Of a DNA stretch of 9,671 nucleotides, positions 5,992-9,671 are shown piece after piece (positions within the stretch are counted from its first letter, which is position 1; every line of letters begins with the position of its first letter). The notes beneath the pieces were generated by a model that had not been told where the DNA came from, made no database searches, and worked only from the letters and a program-made list of their open reading frames with translations. Made by a program: the position numbers and the translations under genes. Source of the DNA: an uncultured Ruminococcus sp. Its GTDB lineage: Bacteria > Bacillota > Clostridia > Oscillospirales > Acutalibacteraceae. The DNA lies in the NCBI GenBank assembly GCA_902767175.1, contig CACXGH010000114.1, forward strand, positions 1 through 9,671. Reading direction: 5' to 3'.

Positions 5992-6699
5992 ATGAAAAAA
6001 CCGTCAGCATTATTAATTACAGCTGCTCTGGCATTGTCGCTTTCCGCCTGCTCAGACAGCAGCGGAGAAACACAGCAGAGCAGCTCTGCAGAAGGCAATG
6101 AAGGTTCGTCCGTCAGCAGCAAGACTTCGTCTGATGAAAGCACACACAGCGATGTTCAGGAAAGCCGCCCGGAAAACGCTGTTTCATACAAGGTAAGCGG
6201 CGCAGAAACGCCCTCTGCAAAGTCAAGCTCTCTTGATTCACCTCTTTCTCTGAATGAGTGGGGAACCTGCTCCAAGCTGAGCCTGAAGGATCTGACATAT
6301 ACAAACGTCCCCGTCAGGATAGTTTCTGTAAAACGCGGTGCTGAGATATACGATGAACTGAAAGAATCCGTTCCGACAGGGAGGTATATCTTTGAGCCTC
6401 GTGACAACGAGGAATACGCCGTTTGTGAATATGAAATATGCCTTAACGGTTTTCCCGTACCCGAGGGAGGCACACTCTGTGATATATCGGGAAAGATAAC
6501 AGGCAATGACGGAATGTCTGTTACTTTGAGTGACGGAATTATCTGGGGCACTACTGTAACCTGTCTTGATGAAGATACTTATTACTATGACGGAGTCATT
6601 CATTCGCAGTTCTGCTTTCCAATCCCCAAGGAAGTACATGACTATCTTATAGTATTAGGCGAATACGGTGAGTCGGAAGCTTACTTCAAAGCAGAATAA
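5992..6699 (+). CDS. Lipoprotein with C-terminal beta-rich domain
   Basis: A 235-residue predicted lipoprotein. MKKPSALLITAALALSLSAC has a canonical lipobox (LSAC) with the lipidated cysteine at 20. A Ser/Glu-rich linker runs to about residue 82. The remaining 150 residues look like a compact beta sandwich, from LNEWGTCSKLSLKDLTYTNV through EYAVCEYEICLNG to FCFPIP and LGEYGESEAYF. It broadly resembles the immunoglobulin-like DUF4352 type of exported Firmicute domains, but no diagnostic motif lets me assign it. Six cysteines lie in this exported part, unusual for a lipoprotein of an anaerobe. Start: ATG at 5992 with only a modest ribosome site, GGTGA, 6 bases upstream. It follows the cysteine-rich protein gene by 25 bases and is followed by 106 bases containing a hairpin. 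It is the rightward operon's counterpart of the lipoprotein at 1180-2097, although the folded domains look unrelated. Confidence 0.85.
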   Translation: MKKPSALLITAALALSLSACSDSSGETQQSSSAEGNEGSSVSSKTSSDESTHSDVQESRPENAVSYKVSGAETPSAKSSSLDSPLSLNEWGTCSKLSLKDLTYTNVPVRIVSVKRGAEIYDELKESVPTGRYIFEPRDNEEYAVCEYEICLNGFPVPEGGTLCDISGKITGNDGMSVTLSDGIIWGTTVTCLDEDTYYYDGVIHSQFCFPIPKEVHDYLIVLGEYGESEAYFKAE

Positions 6700-6744
6700 A
6701 ATTGCTCCGTATCTCCGCCGTGTACGAAAAACAAGGCAGCAAAC

Positions 6745-6782
6745 ACCTGATATCCGTAAAGAGTTTCACGGAAAAATCAGGT
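6745..6782 (+). other. Nested hairpin just upstream of a ribosome site
   Basis: ACCTGAT (6745-6751) pairs with ATCAGGT (6776-6782). Inside it CCGTAAA (6754-6760) pairs with TTT-C-ACGG (6764-6771) with one bulged C. No U-run follows, so it is not an intrinsic terminator. It ends 8 bases before the AAGGAGG of the next gene. In an operon transcript it could be an RNase processing or stability element setting the level of the downstream gene; that role is inference. Confidence 0.45.
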
Positions 6783-6805
6783 ATAATAACAAGGAGGAAT
6801 ATACA

Positions 6806-7267
6806 ATGAAACTATTCAATAAGGTCGGGGAGACTGTTTCTCAGACAATTGATGTTATTGTAGAGAAAAACAGACAGACCGCATACATAAACCGCCTGAA
6901 AGCAATAATCCTGAGCGAACAGGAGCGCATAAACAAGGCATATGTCCTGCTCGGAAAGGAATTTGTCCGTAATAAAGAGGGCAGGAAAAGCAGCGGTTTT
7001 GATCCGGACGAAGTCATTGAAGAAATTGCCGCAGCAAAGCTGAGACTCAAGAAAGCCCGTGCCCGTTACGAATACACAATAAGATACGGCATACCCAAGC
7101 CCGGTGTAAAGGCTGAGGAGGTCGTTGAGTCCGAGGGAGTCTGTGACCTCAGCGATGACGACAAGGAGGAGCAGGATATAACTATCGCCTACGCTGACCC
7201 TTCCGCAGAGAATGACAAGACTATTGATGAAGCAATAGACGAATGTATTGACAAAAAAGATGAATAA
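6806..7267 (+). CDS. Small helical protein, possible partner of zinc-ribbon proteins
   Basis: A 153-residue protein. Residues 1-100 are strongly helical and coiled-coil-like (MKLFNKVGETVSQTID, then INRLKAIILSEQERINKAYV and LLGKEFV, then EEIAAAKLRLKKARARYEYT). The pattern of an amphipathic N-terminus, then INxLKxxIxxEQxxIxxxYxxLGKxF, matches the helical hairpin often placed before a C-terminal zinc ribbon in Firmicute proteins, by my recollection of that family. Here the tail is acidic and ribbon-less (about 110-153), while a free ribbon protein is encoded at the head of the operon. Start: ATG at 6806 with a perfect AAGGAGG 8 bases upstream, the strongest ribosome site in the window. The frame is open back to 6668 but that overlaps the lipoprotein gene and has no such site. 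There is no membrane segment. It is the last gene before a 97-base gap. Confidence 0.84.
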   Translation: MKLFNKVGETVSQTIDVIVEKNRQTAYINRLKAIILSEQERINKAYVLLGKEFVRNKEGRKSSGFDPDEVIEEIAAAKLRLKKARARYEYTIRYGIPKPGVKAEEVVESEGVCDLSDDDKEEQDITIAYADPSAENDKTIDEAIDECIDKKDE

Positions 7268-7364
7268 GCCCTATAGAAAGCTCTTTGTACCGCTCCTCAC
7301 GGACGGCGGAATTATTATTATTTCTGAACGTCAGGCTGCTTTAAAAACATAAAGGATCTATGAA
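7268..7364 (+). other. Gap between the operon and the HEPN-like gene
   Basis: These 97 bases hold no strong terminator and no convincing promoter. There is a 4-bp CCGC (7290-7293)/GCGG (7306-7309) pairing followed by an AT-rich run, too weak to call a terminator. TATTAT boxes occur near 7313-7321 but without a -35 at a usable distance. Whether the next gene belongs to the same transcript is therefore open. Confidence 0.3.
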
Positions 7365-8675
7365 ATGACGAATATTTATGAAGAATTCAAAACAAAACTG
7401 CTCAAAGAAATGGAAGAGAGCAAAGATAAGCAGATCTTAAGAGCAAAAATCCTTTCACCCGAATACCTGTTTGATATCGACCTTGAAAATGACACACTAT
7501 ACCGCAGTTTATTGAACGAATTCCGGTATTTGACCCTTCGTCACACAGAAATACTTGTGCAAAGGCTTGCTGATAAATACGGCTATGAAACAACTCCCAA
7601 AAACGAACTGCACGGCAGTTTCGACGTCGGAATGAACATCAATGGTGAATTCGTCTATATAGTATTTAAGAATTCCCCTTGGTCGTACGATTCTGCTTCC
7701 AGATCTCGTTTTATTCAAAAGGTACAGTCATGCGGGCATACTGTTTACCAGGTATTCCTGCTGAAGGACAGCTATTACAGCAGGAGAACGGTTAATTCTT
7801 TCTGCGAACGTATCAGACAGACCGCAGACTGTGAAAACCTTAAGATAATGCTTTTTGAAGATCTTATATGTGATGTTTTCGGAGAAAATGAACTAAAAGA
7901 ATTCAGAGAGGCTATGGCTGATTTCAGGGAAGAAATGCATGAAGCTATAGGCTATAACATCACTGAACTCTTCAATGAACAAAATCTGAGGAAATTCAGA
8001 GCTGAAACAGAGAACGAATTAAAGCTAATGGATTATGATGCAGTCAAGCTGAAACAAAAAAATGAAATCACAGCGAAAAACCCATATTATAGAGAGTTGT
8101 ATGATAACAATTACGAAATAATCAAAAACAACTATATCAACGGAAAAATGTACCGGCTTCTGTTGGGGAACGGAGATTTTGCCTTATCATTTATACAATC
8201 GGAATGGTGTTTCAAAAAACACAATTTCAAAAATTATTATGATAAAACCGGTATTGTGTCCGGCTATCTGAAATCAATAGAGCAATTGCTGTGGGACATT
8301 ATTAAAATAGTCGGCAAAAACCGTCCCATACGTTCTAACAGCCGCACTAATGAAAAAACCGTAAAAATAACTCCGGAAAACATAGATCTGGTCGATACCG
8401 CCTTAGGCTCATTAGAGTACTTTATTACAAGCTATTCAAACGGCGACCTTCTTCTCGGATCGCTTGCAATAAGTGAAAAATATAAATCTGTACAGCACTA
8501 TCTGAAAGCTCAGATAAAGGACTGGAGAGAGAAACACCGAAACGGATATTTTCACAAACACAATTTAGAAAATGCCGGAAAGGCTGCAGATATCCGCGAA
8601 CAAACCTTATTCCTTTATATGCTGATTCTTGGCTCTGTAAAGCTTGATGAAAAATCAATAGTACTTTTAAAATAA
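7365..8675 (+). CDS. Putative HEPN-domain protein with degenerate nuclease-like N-terminus
   Basis: A 436-residue soluble protein. At the C-terminus WREKHRNGYFHKHNL contains Arg392-Asn-Gly-Tyr-Phe-His397, an R-x4-H motif of the form seen in HEPN ribonucleases. It follows an earlier helix carrying Glu306 and Asp311 (GYLKSIEQLLWDIIK) and is followed by an IREQTLFLYMLILG helix, the expected HEPN layout. HEPN proteins with this motif are usually metal-independent RNases in toxin-antitoxin, abortive-infection or CRISPR effectors. The N-terminus (about 58-150: ILVQRLADKYGYETT, FDVGMNINGEFVYIVFK, TVYQVFLLKD) resembles a restriction-endonuclease-like core. However, Asp87 and Lys102 lack the expected acidic residue two before the lysine (Val100), so it is probably inactive or a sensing domain. 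Start: ATG with AAAGGA 8 bases upstream. It looks more A-rich than its neighbours, with many AAA and AGA codons, suggesting transfer. No partner antitoxin is adjacent. A terminator follows at 8744. Confidence 0.6.
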   Translation: MTNIYEEFKTKLLKEMEESKDKQILRAKILSPEYLFDIDLENDTLYRSLLNEFRYLTLRHTEILVQRLADKYGYETTPKNELHGSFDVGMNINGEFVYIVFKNSPWSYDSASRSRFIQKVQSCGHTVYQVFLLKDSYYSRRTVNSFCERIRQTADCENLKIMLFEDLICDVFGENELKEFREAMADFREEMHEAIGYNITELFNEQNLRKFRAETENELKLMDYDAVKLKQKNEITAKNPYYRELYDNNYEIIKNNYINGKMYRLLLGNGDFALSFIQSEWCFKKHNFKNYYDKTGIVSGYLKSIEQLLWDIIKIVGKNRPIRSNSRTNEKTVKITPENIDLVDTALGSLEYFITSYSNGDLLLGSLAISEKYKSVQHYLKAQIKDWREKHRNGYFHKHNLENAGKAADIREQTLFLYMLILGSVKLDEKSIVLLK

Positions 8676-8691
8676 CCTCTTACACAATAAG

Positions 8692-8735
8692 TACTGCCCC
8701 GTCTGCAAAACCTTTGTGTTACTGAAACGGCAGTA
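8692..8735. repeat. Inverted repeat TACTGCC/GGCAGTA
   Basis: TACTGCC (8692-8698) and GGCAGTA (8729-8735) are exact complements 30 bases apart in the trailer of the HEPN-like gene. The long loop and lack of a U-run make it a weak structure. ACACAA (8682-8687) could also pair with TTGTGT (8714-8719). Confidence 0.3.
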
Positions 8736-8743
8736 TTATTTAC

Positions 8744-8778
8744 AAAAAACCGGCACGGTGAACCCTGTGCCGGTTTTT
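8744..8778. terminator. Bidirectional intrinsic terminator between convergent units
   Basis: CCGGCAC (8750-8756) pairs with GTGCCGG (8767-8773), extendable inward by one G-U and one G-C pair. It is preceded by AAAAAA (8744-8749) and followed by TTTTT (8774-8778), so it works both ways. It ends the HEPN-like gene transcript from the left and the Rrf2 unit from the right. Confidence 0.88.
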
Positions 8779-8806
8779 GTAATATATACTATTATCATTT
8801 TAGAGA

Positions 8807-8896
8807 TCACACACATTCAAATAATCCGACTGCCGGACATATTCCTGCCTCATCAAGAAATTTTACACACCTGATACTTTTTACTTTCAGATTCAT
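8807..8896 (-). CDS. Possible 29-residue cysteine-containing peptide
   Basis: On the minus strand an ATG at 8896 opens a 29-residue frame, MNLKVKSIRCVKFLDEAGIC followed by PAVGLFECV, ending in TGA (8807-8809). GGAG lies 7 bases before the ATG, a proper ribosome site. The intrinsic terminator at 8744-8778 follows about 30 bases after the stop. Cysteines are at 10, 20 and 28. Codon use looks natural for this genome. It could be a small protein co-transcribed behind the Rrf2 regulator (130 bases away), or the tail of a decayed gene. I do not recognise it. It is below usual length cut-offs, so confidence is low. Confidence 0.35.
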   Translation of the reverse strand: MNLKVKSIRCVKFLDEAGICPAVGLFECV

Positions 8897-9026
8897 GGAC
8901 AAGCTCCAGACTAAACAACTATCCTATAATAAAGTGCGGCAATCCATACATAGTGTCGGGCAGATCCCTGAGTAAATCCGGCGTATAAAGCGGTAATAGT
9001 CCGAGATGCAGCAGTTCAGGACAAAA
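8897..9026 (-). other. Spacer behind Rrf2, with in-frame open stretch
   Basis: Directly beyond the Rrf2 stop TGA, and in the same frame, about 34 codons stay open (FCPELLHLGLLPLYTPDLLR, then DLPDTMYGLPHFIIG) before a TAG. The residue mix looks protein-like. There is no start codon near its beginning and Rrf2 proteins of this type normally end where this one does, so I read it as a coding remnant or chance. No clear promoter for the small ORF at 8896 is seen in this spacer. Confidence 0.25.
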
Positions 9027-9464
9027 TCATATACAGTAGTTTTCGGGCAGTGAACTGTTGTAACTGTCAATAATATCCTGAAGGGTTATTCCGCTGAGGT
9101 ATTTTACTATCGTATCATGAAGTCCCTGCCATACGGGCAGAGTAATACACTCCGCAGCCCTCGGGCAATCATTTTCGGGTGTGTCAAGACAGGCAACAGG
9201 CGCAAGACTTCCCTCTGTCAATGTAAGTATTTCTGCCACAGTATATTCCGAAGCAGGCTTTGCGAGCATATATCCTCCCTGATAGCCCCTGTTGGCTCTG
9301 AGTATTCCTGTTCTGCTTAAAAGCGGTACTATCTGTTCAAGATATTTTTTCGATATATTCTGTCTTTCCGCTATGTCCTTGAGGGATATATACCCCTCAT
9401 CACGATGTATGCTCAGATCAAGCAGCATTCTCAGAGCATAGCGCCCCTTTGTAGATATTTTCAT
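9027..9464 (-). CDS. Rrf2/IscR-type iron-sulphur transcriptional regulator
   Basis: A 145-residue Rrf2-family DNA-binding regulator of normal family length. The N-terminus MKISTKGRYALRMLLDLSIH is the family signature. The winged helix follows (ISLKDIAERQNISKKYLEQI and the wing ANRGYQGGYMLAKP, about 57-70). Three cysteines in the effector loop, Cys92-x7-Cys100-x5-Cys106, match the position of the cluster ligands of IscR (Cys92, Cys98, Cys104), with His116 as a possible fourth ligand. It probably binds a [2Fe-2S] cluster and reports iron-sulphur, redox or NO status; the exact class (IscR, NsrR, CymR-like) cannot be fixed. The start chosen is ATG at 9464, 8 bases after GGACGG. A GTG at 9473 would add three residues (MLN) but overlaps that site. 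It has its own promoter at 9497-9525 with a dyad over the -10, suggesting autoregulation. No isc or suf genes are in the window. Confidence 0.93.
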   Translation of the reverse strand: MKISTKGRYALRMLLDLSIHRDEGYISLKDIAERQNISKKYLEQIVPLLSRTGILRANRGYQGGYMLAKPASEYTVAEILTLTEGSLAPVACLDTPENDCPRAAECITLPVWQGLHDTIVKYLSGITLQDIIDSYNSSLPENYCI

Positions 9465-9493
9465 GTTTAACACCGTCCGTCATTGAATATATC

Positions 9494-9509
9494 CCTATTA
9501 TAACATAGG
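9494..9509 (-). promoter_or_regulatory. Candidate Rrf2 operator dyad
   Basis: CCTAT (9494-9498), six bases, ATAGG (9505-9509) is a perfect inverted repeat overlapping the -10 box of the Rrf2 promoter. Rrf2 regulators commonly bind such dyads at their own promoters. The site is placed to block polymerase, so autorepression is the natural inference. Confidence 0.5.
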
Positions 9510-9525
9510 TTTTGTATGATTTCAA
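9497..9525 (-). promoter_or_regulatory. Sigma-A promoter of the Rrf2 gene
   Basis: On the minus strand: TTGAAA (-35, complement of 9520-9525), a 17-bp spacer and perfect TATAAT (-10, complement of 9497-9502). The leader to the ATG at 9464 is short, about 25 bases. Confidence 0.78.
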
Positions 9526-9571
9526 GTGTAACAATTCTGAATGATTTATTCCGCTTAGTTATTATACCTTT

Positions 9572-9600
9572 TTGCGTGAATATTGGCTAAGTTGTAAAAT
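9572..9600 (+). promoter_or_regulatory. Possible rightward promoter toward the right edge
   Basis: TTGCGT (9572-9577), 17 bp, TAAAAT (9595-9600). It points away from the Rrf2 gene and would transcribe a gene beyond the window end, giving the usual divergent arrangement of a regulator and its target. The -35 match is only moderate. Confidence 0.4.
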
Positions 9601-9636
9601 AAAATGGCAAAAAGAATAGACCCATATTGAAACCTG

Positions 9637-9645
9637 TGGTAAAAT
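9637..9645 (+). promoter_or_regulatory. Possible extended -10 promoter
   Basis: TGGTAAAAT reads as TG-N-TAAAAT, an extended -10 with a weak TAGACC-like -35 at 9618-9623. It would start transcription near 9652, close to the window edge. It is an alternative to the promoter at 9572-9600 for the same unseen gene. Confidence 0.35.
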
Positions 9646-9671
9646 GTTAAGCGACCAAACCAACATAACCG

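Noticed and set aside
6782..6787. Perfect TATAAT before the helical-protein gene
   Set aside because: Transcription from it would start inside the AAGGAGG ribosome site and no -35 lies at a usable distance; it is part of the hairpin foot and an AT run.
6668..6805. Upstream extension of the helical-protein gene
   Set aside because: It overlaps the lipoprotein gene, reads through the intergenic hairpin and lacks a ribosome site; AAGGAGG selects the ATG at 6806.

Overview
The window looks like chromosome from a Gram-positive anaerobe of the Ruminococcus/Oscillospiraceae type. This is inferred from the moderate A+T content, strong AAGGAGG-like ribosome sites, two lipobox lipoproteins, small zinc-ribbon proteins and an Rrf2 regulator. 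No rRNA, tRNA, CRISPR array or recognisable transposase gene was seen. Gene identities come from motifs read by eye, so most functions are tentative.

Left edge (1-521): no convincing intact gene. It holds a cluster of mutually exclusive hairpins (4-62), a start-less minus-strand reading frame that looks like a coding remnant (101-280), a perfect 13-bp-stem bidirectional terminator (301-340) and a short spacer. Next comes a leftward operon of three genes, in transcription order: a protein with two separated CxxC knuckles (2134-2802), a lipoprotein with a long acidic linker (1180-2097) and an SGNH/GDSL esterase of the MsAcT-like arylesterase type (522-1145).

The intergenic region 2803-3136 carries two face-to-face sigma-A promoters with 17-bp spacers and an AT palindrome between them. 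The rightward promoter (TTGACA/TATACT) drives a closely spaced series: a zinc-ribbon protein (3137-4015), a Gln/Tyr/Pro-rich protein with six tandem copies of a QQQYDPNYQQ-core repeat (4050-4757), a cysteine-rich, beta-rich protein of unknown family (4791-5966), a lipoprotein (5992-6699) and a small helical protein (6806-7267). Both divergent arms therefore encode a zinc-knuckle protein plus a lipoprotein. This suggests one locus linking a cytoplasmic low-complexity assembly to the cell surface, but its function is unknown.

After a 97-bp gap comes a more A-rich gene (7365-8675). Its C-terminus carries an R-x4-H motif of the HEPN ribonuclease type, and its N-terminus resembles a degenerate restriction-endonuclease fold, so it is a candidate defence or toxin effector. 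A bidirectional terminator (8744-8778) separates it from a leftward unit: an IscR-like Rrf2 regulator with Cys92/Cys100/Cys106 (9027-9464), and possibly a 29-codon peptide gene downstream (8807-8896). The Rrf2 promoter contains a CCTAT-N6-ATAGG dyad over its -10 box, a plausible autoregulatory operator. Rightward promoter-like sequences near the right edge probably serve a gene outside the window.
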